Shown here: positions 23,801-36,800 of the stretch, one piece after another
Layout of the letters: each line of letters starts with the position of its first letter
Position numbering within the stretch: the first letter of the stretch is position 1
Assembly (NCBI GenBank): GCA_943704525.1
Contig: CALSCQ010000567.1
Coordinates: 1-64,000, forward strand
Direction: 5' to 3'
DNA: 64,000 bases
Source: Pigoraptor vietnamica
Taxonomy: Eukaryota > Opisthokonta > Filasterea
Translations under genes and position numbers: made by a program
The notes under the pieces: generated by a model
The model's database searches: none
What the model was told of the DNA's origin: nothing
The model's input: the letters and a program-made list of their open reading frames with translations, nothing else

Positions 23801-26800
23801 CTCACCAAGCGGTGGTCCGAGTACTGGACGCCCCCCAACGTTAACTACCCGGCCTTCCAGCGCTACATGGTGCGCGTGGCGTCCAACTCGTCGTCCACCC
23901 GCAAGTACTTCGGCCTTCAGCGCCTCGACGCGACGTCGTTCCAGTACAAGCTGTTCAGCACGACGGGCGCCGACACGTTCCTCTTCCTCGACAACAACTA
24001 CGTGACCGCAACGTTCGACATTCTGCCCACGGCCGATCTCCAGGAGACCTTCCTCGCGACGTTCAAGAGCCTCGTCAGGACGGCGATGGCCAACGCCGTG
24101 GCACACGACCACAGCGTCACCATCCACTCTCACTGGCCCGAGTTCGGATCGACCCTCCCGATCATGTTCGCCGTGCGTGACCTCAACACTGGACTCGTCG
24201 TCCCGTCGGCGACGGTGAAGGCTGCGCTCATGGCGGCCCCGTACAACACTGCCTGCGGCGTGTTCGACACGGCCATTCTCACGGCGACCTACTGCGGTGT
24301 CACGCTGACCGACCACACGCACTACACGATCAAGACGGCCGAGGACCAGTTCGTCATTGCGGCGGGCGAGGAGGCGCCGTACACTGTCGGTTTCGACGCC
24401 GGCGAGACGCTCGACGCGGACAATTTCAAGTGGGAGATCGAGTCGGCGGCGTCCGTCCCCTTCTCGTACAGCGAGTCGCTGCCATTCCTGAACGCCGACC
24501 GCTTCTACCTCAAGAGCACGCTCGGAGGCTACCTGCAGGTCGGCGAGGTCCTCTCCGACACGGTCGCGCTCTTCGTTGCGGCGCAGGCCGATGCGACCGT
24601 CTTCGTGCGCTCGTCAGACGCCCTCTATTTCATCTCTGCGGGCCAGACCGTCGCATCGTGGAACTCCCCGCGCTGCCCGAACGACCTCAACGTCGCCGAC
24701 TGCACCCTCGCGGAGAACAACCCGACGTACCGCCGCCTCGAAACCGACCTCGGCGGCGAGTTTGGTGTGCTGAACGTGCAGGTGGCCATGCTGAACTACC
24801 CGCTTCCGGACACGGCGACGTTGGCCGGCGAGAACCTGTCCGACCGGCCGTTCGGCGCGTCCGCGTCGCTGAAGAGCCGTCTCGAGCTGTGGGCGCAGCG
24901 CAACGGGAGCGACACGTGGTACGACCTGACGGACTCGATCGATGACAGCGCGACGCGCTGCGCATCCTCGCCGGCGGCGGCGGAGGCCCCGTGCACGGCG
25001 GTGTTCAGCGTGCTCAAGTACTCGCGCATGACCCTCGGGATGCCCGGCAACGCGGGATGGCGCAAGCTGCGGCTCGTGTTCGGCGAGATGCAACCCTTCA
25101 CGACCCTTCTGCACTCGGACGACCGCTACTTCTCGATCCAGCGCATCTCGGTGCGCGCCAACTGCATCTGCAACGGCCACTCCAAGTCGTGCAACCTCGT
25201 CAACGGCGCGTGCTACGACATCGACGCCGGGACGGGCCTTCCGTCGACGGTCCTCAACTGCCAGCACAACACGGTCGGCGACAGCTGCAACGAGTGCCGC
25301 GCCAATTATTACGAGAACGCGGGCAACGACGTGCCCACGGATGCGTACAATTGCGAGGATCCCTACGGCTACCGCACGTGCGACGGCCCGACGCTCCCCG
25401 ACATCACCGTCTCCGAGATTGAGGCGCGCACCTTCCAGTTTGGCAAGAGCGGGCTCATCGCCGCGGACGCTTCGGGCATGTTCCGCACGTACTTCAATAA
25501 CGGCGGCCCCTGCATCGCGTGCTCGTGCTACCGCCACACGGCGTTCGACCAGGGTAGCTACGACAAGCGCGCGTGCGACCGCCACACGGGCCAGTGCTTC
25601 TGCCTCTCCGAGACGCGGTTCGTGACGGGCAACAACTGCGAGAAGTGCGTTGACGGCTACTGCCGCAACTGCAATGCAACGGTCGGCTCTGCCAACACGA
25701 CGGTGGTGACGCAATGCCGTGAGCAGACGTGCTCGCTCTGCGACTGCAACCAGCACTCGCTCCTCAAGACGGCCGGCGGCCTCGATCTCTGCAACCCCGA
25801 CGGGTGCGGCTGCACGTGCGATCCCACGCACCACGTCAAGGGCCTCAGCTGCGAGTCGTGCCAGGTCGGCTACTACAGCTCGACGGGCGACGCCATCAAC
25901 GGCACCATGTGCAGCGAGTGCACGTGCCACGGCCACAAGTCGTCGTTCAACAACGAGTGCGGCGTCCTTGGCGGCGACTGCAACGAGGCGTACGACGGTA
26001 CCCCGCAGCCGTGCGAGGGCAACACCGAGGGCTCGCACTGCGAGTACTGCAAGCCGGGCTACTACCGCCCGCTGAAGGATGGCTCGATCGACCTCGCCGA
26101 CGACTGCATCCCCTGCGACTGCAACGGACACGGCGTCGCCAAGGCGTGGGCTGGCCTCAAGGGAGGCGTCGGTGGCGGCCTCACGGCCACGTGCAACCCC
26201 GACGGCGGCGTGTGCAACTGCAAGACGGCGGACAACGTCGAGGGCGACCACTGCGAGAAGTGCAAGCACGGCTACTGGAACGCGCAGGGTGACGGCACGA
26301 GCGGCGCCACGTGCGCGGCGTGCGTGTGCAACGGCCACAAGGCGGGCAGCAGCAACGAGTGCGAGGCCAAGGGCGGCGACTGCACGAAGGACTTTGACGG
26401 CAACAGCCAGCCGTGCGAGGACAACACCGACGGTCACAACTGCGAGCTCTGCCTCGGCGGCTTCTACCGCGCCTGCCACGAGCGCGCCGGCATCCCCGGC
26501 ACCCCCTGCACGACGGCGGCCACCGACGGATGCATCGCGTGCACTTGCAACGGCCACCAGACGACGAACGTGACGAGGGACGGGACGACGTACCCCACCT
26601 GCAACGCCGTGGGCGGCGAGTGCACGTGCACGGCGGCGTCCAACTCGGAGAACTACTTCTGCCAGGACTGCAAGCCCAACACGTGGAACGACGTCGGCAA
26701 CGCACAGAACGGGCGCGACTGCAAGCCGTGCGAGTGCTACGGCCACTCGTCGACGTGCAGCAACCTGGGCGTGTGCAGCGGCTGCGCGGACAACACCGAG

Positions 26801-29800
26801 AACGGTCCGAAGCAGCACTGCGACAAGTGCGTCGTCAACACGAAGCGCGCCAACATCGCCAACTACGTCAACCTCGAGAGCGACACGACGCAGGAGCAGA
26901 TGCGCACCGAGTCGTGCGTGGCGTGCACGTGCAACACCCACGAGAACGTTCCCGGCGGCACCACGCGCTGCGACGAGTTCACGGGCAACTGCATCTCGTG
27001 CAAGGACAACACCCAGAACGGCGCGAACGGCGAGTGCGAGGAGTGCACGGACGGCCACTTCCGCGGCCTCACGGGTCACTACGTGGCCGCGAGCGACACG
27101 TGCCGCGTGTGCGACCTCACGGGCGGCACCGCGTGCGCCGTGCACACGCTGACGGACGCGTGCCTCGACTGCAACGTGCAGTGCTACGGGCCGAACAAGG
27201 GCTGCGACAAGAACACCGGCGAGTGCACCGACTGCGCGTCGTCCAACGCTGAGGGCTTCCGCTGCGAGCGCTGCAAGGCGGGCTACTTCGGCGACCCCGT
27301 GCGCGGCATCCCGTGCCAGCCGTGCCTCTGCTACCACTCGGAGGCGACGAACTGGGCGGGATACCCCTCGACGATCTTCAACAGCCACGACTACTGCGCC
27401 CTCCACAACGGCATCGCCAGCGCGCGCGAGTGCGTCCTCGACGAGACTCTCCTCACGGCCGCGCTCATCGCGCAGATCACGGGCGGCGCGCCAGAGAAGG
27501 CGTACGACGCGATCCGCTGCAACTGCCCCAAGGACACGACCATCCCGTCCGGCTACTTCGGCCTGGCGAACGGCACAAAGTACGACGGGCACCAGTGCAG
27601 CACGTGCAAGTCGGCCATCTACTACGGCCAGCCCACCAAGTGCAAGACGCCCGGCGCCGGCGGCGTCACGACGCTCTCGGTCAACGGGTGCGCCGCCTTC
27701 GAGGAGTGCAAGGTGTGCACGTGCTACGGCAACATCGACGAGACGTTCCTCTTTGAGGAGAACTGCAAGGCGGACGCGGACGGCAGCCTCAACTGCCCCG
27801 GATGCCTCGGCCACACGGCCGGCAAGCAATGCGAGAAGTGCGAGGACGGGTACTACGGCGTGGCGACGCGCCTCGACACGAACGGCGTGATCGGCACGGG
27901 CTTCGTGCTCGCCGCCAACGGGACGTCGCTCAAGTGCCGCAAGTGCGACTGCAACGGCCAGGCGCTCGACCGCATCCCCGCCACCGCCGGCATCGCTGGC
28001 GACATGTGCGAGACAACTGACTCTGGCGAGTGGGGCCAGTACAAGTGCCGCTGCAACGAGGATAACGGGTACACGGGCCCCAAGTGCCGCCAGTGCATGC
28101 GCGGCTACGTTCTCAAGCCCGGTTTCGACGCGAACGGCAATCCCGACCCTGATTACGACTACTGCGAACGTAAGTGATGCATGCCCTATGAACGAACAAT
28201 CATGACTGGAGTCCGATGCTCCCACCCGCGCGAATGCTCACCATTGTTCGCTGTTGATCCGCAGCGTGCTCGTCGTGCGTCGTTGCCGCATTCAAGGACT
28301 ACATCTACCCGATGGAGGCGTCTTTCAAGTCGGTCGTGGACCACAACAAGTGGCTGAACAGCACGACCCATGGGCAGCTCGACAACGTGACCGACGCCCT
28401 CACCGCCCTGAACACGCTCAGCACCAGCCTCCTCGGCACCGAAATCCCCGTCTTCACCGCAGCGCTTACGGGCGCCACGGGCACGGCGAACGCGCAGATT
28501 GGCAACGTGCAGCTGGCGCAGCAGGGCGCGCTGAACGGCATCGGTGCCGGGCTCACGACCCTCGAGGGCAATATCGGCAATCTGGCGACCGCCGTCGGGC
28601 AAGCGGAGGACATGAACACGGGCATCAAGGGCGCGCACGACGGCGTGAGGCCGCAGCTCGACGCGAAGCTGTCGTCGGCAGACGGCGAACTGACTGCCGC
28701 TGACGGCGTCCTCTCGGGGATAACCGCGAGGTTGACCACGGAGACGAACGCGGCCAAGACACCCGTTGACAATAAGGACGGCGAAGTCATCGCGGTGGGC
28801 CCCTCGCTGGACACGACGGTCACGCGCGTCTCGACGGGCAAGACCAACATCGACGGCATCATCGATGGCGTGGTCGCGGCGAATGTGGCGCAGCTGAACG
28901 AAGCGGTGACCAGCGAGCTCGGAGCGGACGTCGACGCGGCCATTGCGGCAGTCGACGGCGACCGTCTGTCGCTGCTTGGTCGTGTGGACACGGAGGCGAC
29001 GCGGCTGTCTGGACGCATGGACGATCTTCGCAATGCCCAGAACGCGCGCCTCAACGCGCAGAAGGACCACCTCGACGACATCGAGAGCGACATCGACGAC
29101 TTCAACAAGTACGCCGACGACGTCGAGGCGACCCTGGCCGATCCCGACGGCAAGATTGACGAGGCGCGCGCAGGCCTTCAGACCCAGATCGACACGGCGA
29201 AGGCGGATCTCGACAGCGACGCCGCGGATGCCAAGGCAGCCATCAGCACGCAGTTCGACACTGTCATGACGACCATCCGCACGACGTTTGCGCGCATCGA
29301 AGACACCCTCGTCGATGGTGAGACACTGCATTTGTGTGTGTGTGTGTGTGCGTGTGTGTGCGTGCGTGTGTGTGTGTACGGAAGCAGTGGCGCTAGGTGA
29401 TTAACCCTCTCTTTCTCCGCAGCCCGCTACCCGGCAACGTCCAGCGACAGCGGCAACTTCGTCGACGTCATCGCGACGGGCGATCTGTACGGACCTGGCA
29501 CGGTGCTCGGCTGCGGCCGTGCGGGCGCGGACCGCGCGGTGATTCTGACGGGCCACGGCTACGTCAACGTGACGGGTGCGCCCGCTCCGTTCGGCATGAC
29601 GATTACGGCGTGGGTGATGCAGCAGGGCGGCGACGACGGGTACATCTTCGCCAAGTCGACGTCCGACGACCTGCGCTACTACGCGCTGCTGTCCGAAGGC
29701 ACGAAGGACCGCTTCTCGATCTACTACGTCAACTCGGACGACGCGGTGACGCACAAGTCTGCGTTCATCTCACTCCCCAAGCCCATCGACGACGGCGAAT

Positions 29801-30597
29801 GGCACCACGTCGCCGCCATCTTTACGCACACGAACGTCGCCTTCCTCATGCTCTACGTCGACGGTGTCAAGATCGGCAGCGTGATGCTCAATGATCCCAT
29901 CGTCGATGCGCCGGACCTCCCCTTGCTCTTCGGTGCCCGCCGCCCGCTCGGCCTTCCGTTCGCGGGCCGCATGGAGGACATTCGCATCTACGACACGGAT
30001 CTCCCGGCGACGGCCATCAAGCTGATTGCTGGCAAGGCCCCCTCGGCGCCTTCCTCTGTGCGCCTTGACATTATCGGCGTCTCGGAAACCGTGTTCGACG
30101 GCGTGTCGACGGTCATGCAGGTGCCCGCGACGTCCGTGAAGACCGTCGCCAACGGCCTCACCATGTACGGCGAGGTCCGCCAGACGCCCGGCAACGACGG
30201 CTACCTCATGATCCGCGGCAACTCGGCGGGCACGACGCGCTATTACGGCCTGCAGCTCGACAGCAAGAACAGGCGGCTCATGTTCTACTACCTCCACTCG
30301 AAGATGACCGCGGGCTACTCGTCCGTGAACGCGACCCTCGCGACGCCCATCGACGACAACCAGTGGCACTCGGTCGGCATTGTGGTGCTCGGTACGAAGG
30401 CCAAGTTCTACGTTGACGGCGTCGTCGTCGGCACGGCGCAGCTCGCCGCGCCCCTTAAGAGCGTCGTGACCCTCGACCCGATCAACGTCGGCTTGCGGGC
30501 GACGCTCTCGGGACCGGTCTTCCGCTTCAAGGGGTCGATGCGCAACGTGTGGTTTGCGAACTCCGCCTCCTGCGACTCTGCGTTCGACACCTCGTAA
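17809..30597 (+). CDS. Giant secreted laminin-like multidomain matrix protein
   Basis: Four exons (17809-17872, 18042-28169, 28265-29317, 29423-30597) give 4139 residues. Exon 1 encodes a signal peptide (RRVFLVAVCLGIVAA). Approximate order: cadherin-like/VCBS beta domains (265-410); cysteine-rich repeats of the CGVC...C type (412-650), like the ADAMTS Cys-rich module; two IPT/TIG-like domains (650-840); REJ/PKD-like region (944-1460); GPS-like motif (1761-1801, ending KHLSLF); a further beta-rich region; a laminin-N-like end (FSIQRISVRANCICNGHS, about 2380-2400); many laminin-EGF repeats (about 2395-3400); a long heptad-like, Asp/Ala-rich helical region (about 3405-3750); two LamG/concanavalin-like domains (about 3750-3950 and 3960-4139). 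No membrane helix was noticed after the signal peptide, so the product should be secreted. LE repeats, coiled coil and LamG in that order is laminin-alpha-like; the N-terminal half is not. The role is inferred to be extracellular matrix or surface adhesion. Domain edges are approximate. Confidence 0.88.
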
Positions 30598-30693
30598 ATT
30601 CTTTGTTGCGCGTGCGGCGTTTTCGCGGCGAGTGAACCAAGGGACCTGCTTTCCCTGAGCGCCTTTGAACTAAAATTGTGTCAGCCATTGACG

Positions 30694-30701
30694 TGACGTC
30701 A
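30694..30701. promoter_or_regulatory. CRE-type palindrome TGACGTCA
   Basis: A perfect TGACGTCA lies between the stop codons of the convergent laminin-like and dynein A genes (30598-30828), not in an obvious promoter. It may be chance; recorded because the same octamer occurs in the promoter at 63279. Confidence 0.3.
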
Positions 30702-30828
30702 CAAATTGTAATGTCATGTGTTACTCTTTGCTTTAGTGAACGGCAGCGGCACGCAAGACAAGGCACAGCAACGCGCACGCGAAAAAAAAACACACACAAT
30801 ACACAAAGACATTGGGGGCACATGTCCC

Positions 30829-33800
30829 CTACTCGTCGAGCTGGCAGAGGAGCGCGACGCCGCGGCAAGTCCAGTGCCGCGACGGGCGGTCCGAAGGCAG
30901 CTTGATCGTCAGCACATAGTTGGTCGAGTGTCCCGTCGTCGACAGCGTTCCGCGTCGGGCGCTCGTCTTGTACACGGGGCAGTCGTAGACGGCCTTCTGC
31001 TTGAACTCGGCCGTGATGCCAGGCCGCAGCCAAATCACGGGCATCGTGTCGTGGAGAACCTTCGGCAGCGACTCGCCAATAACGCCGCCGTCGCGGTTCC
31101 AGCGCGCACCCTCGATAAACAGCCCGCGGATGTAAACGCCGTCGAGCGGTGCCTCCTCACAGTCGTCCACGTTGAGCACCTCAAACTCAAAGCCAAGCGT
31201 GTCGATCGCAATCGTGTACTTGCGCGCGTAGTTCTGGAGCGCGCCCGTGAGGAACGACTGCGTGAAGAAGAAGCCCGAGATCCAGAAGACCTTCGGTGCG
31301 CCGCTGTCTTGCCAGTCCTGGAGGAAACGGAGCCGCGCGAGGAAGTCGCTGATGTAGCTGCCGAGGGGCTTGAGCGACGGGTACGACCGCTTCGCCCACA
31401 GCGCCGGCAGGGAGCCCACGAGGAGGCTGTTCGCGACGTTCTCGAGCTCGGCGGACATGACGACGAGACCCTTGAGCGCCTTCTTGAGCTCCTGGAGGCT
31501 CTCGCGGATCGTGCGGAGCAGCCCGTTGAAGCGCACCATCTCCTGCACGAGCACCGTGTTCATGCTCTCGTTGTACGACTGCGGGTAGCTCTTCGAGGCC
31601 ACCTCAATGTCGAAGTCGGGCGGCAGGCGCGCGAGAATGTCGTTGAGAATTTCGAGCAACGTCTCGTCCGTCGTCTTGCCCGCAGCACCCGCGGCGCGCG
31701 CCTGCGTCTGCAGAATCGAATTGAGGAGAAGGCGCGCGTCCTGGAGTTCGCGCGAGATGTCGACGTTCTCGTTCATGCCAAACGCCTCGGGGTGCTGGTT
31801 TGTCGGCAGGTTCTGGATGTACTCGACGTACGACGCGTGGGAGCCCTTGGGCGGCGCAAAGTACGTCCCGCTCGGCGAAAACTTGTACTTCGGGTCATCG
31901 ACGATCTCGGGGCAGTAGTAGATCGAGAGAATGTCCGCGAGGCACCGGCGGTCCCAGTCGTCCGTCACGCGCCCGCCGTAGTTGCACTGGCCCGTCATGT
32001 AGAGAAGAGCGGGGAACGGCACGACGTCGTACTCGTTGATGAACATCTGCAGCTGCCGCACCGAAATGCGAAGGTCCGACTCGTTAAACTCGTACGGGAT
32101 GTTCCAGCCGAGCGGTCCAAACTGCCGGCGCTCCTGCACGATTGCGTGGAAGAAGCACAGGCCAAAGAGGAGCTTCTCCCACGCGGCCTCCTTGTTCGGG
32201 CAGCCCGCGAAGAACGTCGGGTCCGAGATCGGGTCGTTGAGGTACGAGCGAAGGAGGTTCGCGCGCAGGCCCTTCGGCGGCTCGTTCGTCATCTTGACTC
32301 CGTTCTGCAGCACCGACACGGGGAACTTGTCCGACGGGTAGCTCGTCAGCCACAGGCGGAAGTCGGGGTGGACGAGGTCGGGGCGCAGCTCCTCGCAGAT
32401 CTTCTCAAGCGTGGGCATCCACGACACGGCGAGGTGGCAGTTCTGGAGCACCACCCACGTGCCCTCCTTCATGGCAGTCCGGATGAGGCGGTTGGCGACG
32501 GGTCCCTGGCCCTGGCCGAGCGAGATGCTGTTGAATTTGTGCCCGCCCATCGCCTTCGTCTCCGCGAACTTGAGCAGCGCCGCCATCGGGTCCGCGCCGG
32601 GCGACAGCACAAAGATGATCGGGCTCGAGTTGTTCGAGTCGAAGTAGCTCTTCTCGAGGTCGAAGCTCGGCGGCTCGATGAAGCGCTTGCCGAGGCGCGC
32701 CTCGACAAAGTCCGAGATGACGTGCGTGACCTTCTCCGGGCGCAGGCACCGCAGCAGGATCATGCGGTCAAAGTCGGAGAGGCGCGCGTTCCACGGCTCC
32801 GGCAGCGTCTCCTTATGGGGCTCCTTGTGCTGCGAGTACTGCCGCCACGCGCCGAGCGACTTGACGAAGCTCTCGCGGAAGCTGCGGAACGAAGGGAGCT
32901 CCGACATGCGGCAGAGGCGGTCCCACGTCTTGTCGCTGATCCACGACTTGTCCGGGTTCGGGTGCGGGTTCTCGAGGTCGACGCCGCCCGTGATGAAGAA
33001 CTGGAAGTCGTCCTGCGAGATCTCGCCCTTGCTGCGGTAGATGTTGTAGCAGAGGAGGAACGAGAAGAGGAGCTTGTCCTTCTCGAACAGCGACCGGCAG
33101 ACGTTGCAGTAGAGCGCGTACGTGAAGTGGTCGCTGAGGTACCGCAGGCGGCGCTCGAGGACCTTCGACTTGTTGCTCTGCTCGATCGACGCGAGGAAGA
33201 GGTTGATGAACCAGTTGAGCGAGTACTGGTACATCGGGTCGATGTTCGCGAGGTCTGCAATGCAGAAGAAGAGCGTCGACGAGTGGTTCGCGATGGGGCG
33301 GTAGCCCGCGCGCGACTGGTCAATCTTCTTCTCCGTCTCCTCCGCGACCGCCTGCTTCATCGAAATCTCGTCCGACAGCAGCTTGGACGACGACAGAATC
33401 TGGATCGCAGACTCGTCCTCGAGAATGTTGCCCTCAACCGACGACATCGTCTCGAGAATCTTGTCCTCGATCTCCTTGAGCTGCTTCTTGTTCGCCGCGC
33501 TCTGCATGATGAGGGCGTTCTTCTCCTCCTCGAGCTCCGGCCGCTCCTTCGCGACGACGATGCCGAGCAACTGGTCCTCGAGACCGCCCGGGGTGATCAT
33601 AAAGTTCAGCAGCGTCACCTTTGTCGCAAGCTCGGGCATGTAGTGCGGGTTGCGCAGCTTCGTCGTAATGTAGAAGCGGAAGTCCTTCGAGTACTCGAGC
33701 GTCGAATCGCCGAGACGAATGCACGTGACGCCGCCCTGCTTGAACGTCTGCTTGAGGAGCAGCGGCTCGAGCGACGGGTCGAGCTCCTCGCCGACGTTCT

Positions 33801-36800
33801 CGAGCAGCACGGGGTTGCCGAACTGGACGCAGTTCTCGAGCGTGCGCATGTAGTCGGAGTCCGTGAGCTTGATCACGTGGAGCTTGTTCTCGCGCTCGAG
33901 GTTCTTGATCCACTTGTTCGCCTGCCCCTGCGGGTCGATCATGAGCGGCCAACGGCGCGCGTTTGCGACGATAATGGCGTTGTCGATCGAGAACGAGTCG
34001 TTAGGAAGGCCCGCAATGACCCACGCGCGGCGGGTGACGGCGTCCGCGAGCGTGCGGCTGAGCGAGTAGTCCGACGAGCACGGGATGCCCATCGACTTGC
34101 ACAGCGCCACCCAGTCCGTCGTGCAGTCCCGGCGGAACTCGGCCGTGAACGCGCCCAGGTACGCAATCACGCCCGCGGAGATGAGCACGTCGCCGACGAG
34201 CTTCGAGTACACCTGCTCGAGGGCCTTAGCCGCCACCCCCCACCGGTCCTGCTCGCCGCCGAGCCCGCCAATCAGCTTGCGCGCGCGCTCCAGCTTGCGC
34301 TCGCAGAGGTCGACCTGGAACTCGAGCTGCTCCTTCGTGGCGACCATCTCGGCAAACTTCGTCTTGAGGGCCGTCAGCTTGTTCTCGACCTCCTGCAGCT
34401 CCTCGCGCTTCGCGTTGAGCTTCTTCATCGTCTCCGCGAGCGTCTGCTCGGCCTCGTTGAGGCGCTCCTTCTTCGGCGCGACGACCTTCTGCACGCGGTC
34501 GTAGACCTCCATCGCGCGGATCCACTTGCAGAGGCCCTCGGCGGCCGACGACGCGTTCTTGACCTTGTCCGGGACGAACTCCGGGTTCGGAATGTAGTCC
34601 GTGCGGATCTTCTTCATGATGGCGACCGAAATGTTGTCCTTGTCGAACGCCTTGAGCGAATCGAGGAACTTGAGGTCGCCGAGCATCTTCACCGACGGGC
34701 CCCAGTAGTCGAGGATCTTCTCGCCCGTGCCCGCGGGGTCGGGAATCTTCGCCGGCTTGATGTCTTTCATCACGCAAACGGCCTCCAGCACGAGCTTGAC
34801 GCCCGCGGGCGGGTTCTTCATCGACTTGACAATAGTGATGTCCGCCGGCTTGAGCGTGTTGAGCGCCGCAAGGGCAGCCTCGAGCGCGGGAAGCGCCTCC
34901 GAGAGATCGCGCTCGCACTCGTCCTTGAGCTCGCGCGCGGCGTCGGCCTGGCTGTTGGCGATCGCCTCCTCGCGGCGCACCATTTCGCTCTTCGTCTCGA
35001 CGGCCGCCGAGTCCTTCTCGATGACCTTGATCATCCGCGCGTTCTCCTGCTGCGACGTCTCCAGCTGCGGCTTGAGCTTCTCGAGCTCGCGCTGCATCTC
35101 GGCGACCTGCGTCGCAGCAAACTGGAGGCGCTCGAGACCGACCTCGTACCGCCGCTTCTGCCGGACAACCTCATCGCGCTTGCGGCCGACGATCGTCTTA
35201 AACGACGAGATGAGCTCAAGGTACGACGTCGGCGTCACGTAGTTGTGACGGCCCAGCGTTTCGAGGAAGCGCTGCGAGAGTTGGCGGGTAGACTGGTGGA
35301 ACTCGCGGCAGACCTTGATGACGGCCTCGCGCACAGAGTCCTGCATCTCGACGTCGTTGAGGAACTGCGACGCGACAATCTCGAGGCCGTCCTCGGGCCA
35401 CGCTTCGAACCAGTCGATCGTGCAGCAGTTGATGAGCGACGGGAACTGGCGGAGGCGGTTGCGGAAGGCGTCGCCGATCGGGCTCATGCAGAGCACGATG
35501 TGCAGGTTGTCCTTGACGCAGTCGACGAAGAAGTTGAATAGCGCGAGGGGCGAGTAGTCGGCCGCAGAGTTGATCTGGTACTGCCGCGCGCGGAGTGCGT
35601 CGATGATCTCCTGGCGCTCCTCCGGGGGGAAGAGGTTCGGCACTTCGCCCGTGTTCAGGAGGTTGTTGATGTCCTCGAGGAACGACTCGTCCTTCACCTG
35701 CGTGTCGTTGAACAGGAACACCGTCTTGCGCTCCTTCAGACCCGCGTTGCGAAGCACCCGCCGAAGGTCGTCGCGCCACTCGACCTTGCCGTAGCTCTTG
35801 GTGATCTCCGGCTGGAACACCTCGAGGTCCGCCATGTGGGCCGCGAGGCGCGTGAGGCTCTGTCGCCCGCTACCGCCGACACCGACGAGCAGCGCGTTGC
35901 CGCCGGGCTGCTTGAGCACGCGGCTGATGCGGCTCAGGTGCTCAAGCACGTAGCGGAAGATGACGAGGTTCATCGTCGCCTTGTGCGTCTGGTTGTAGTC
36001 GTCGAGCGCCTTCACGACGACGGCGTTGAGCGACTTGAGGTCCGTGACCTCGTCGTACGGCGCATCCTCCTGGCCGGTCGCCATGAGGTCGCCGAACATG
36101 AGGCTGCGCATGTCCTCGTTCGTCACCTCGCCGCTCGCGTTCGAAAACTGCTTGAAGAGCGCGTCGAACTTCTCGCCAAACTGCCGGTTCGTGATCTCCT
36201 TGAGCGTGTGGTGGAGCCATACGCGGTCCATGTCCTCCGTCAGGCGGTCGTAGAAGACGCGGTACACCTCGTGCACCCACAGGCGGATGAGCTTTTGCTT
36301 GTTGTCGACCGTCGCGGGCTTCACAAGGAGGACGCCGCGAATGACGCGCGCAAAGTCGCGCAGGTTGAAGATGTAGTGCGACTTGGCGGGCGTCGGGAGG
36401 AGGTTCGCCATCGCCGCCTTGTACATCTCCATCGTCGCGGAGACCACCTGCGCGCCGGGCGCCTGCAGCACGCCGGAGAACTCGTGGACCGTGAAGTACC
36501 AGCGCACGATGCTCGCAAAGATCCGCTGCAGCGTCTCGTCTTCAAACGGCGTGATCGACACCATGTTGAAGTGGCGAAGGAAGCGCGGCGTCACCGGGTT
36601 GCGGCCGCCTCCCGGCGGGCCCATCGCGGCGACAAACTGTATGTCGATGAGGCTGATCTTGCTCGTGTCCTTGCGGTCGTACCAGTTGCCGTGGTCGAGG
36701 TACTGGCGCAGCAGCTCGATCGGAGGCTGCGCCCCATAAACTTCGCGAGCGGGCATGTTGAGGTCGTCGACGAAGATGACGCACTTCTTGCCGAGGGGCG

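Noticed and set aside
24614-28225. A 1203-codon open frame on the - strand
   Set aside because: It is antisense to the laminin-EGF repeats; its Arg/Ala/Val composition mirrors cysteine codons read backwards. No splice or domain support.
30718-35541. A 1607-codon open frame on the + strand
   Set aside because: It is antisense to the dynein A motor domain. Strong G/C third-position codon use removes stops from the complementary frame; the peptide is Arg/Leu/Val/Glu-rich low complexity without domains.
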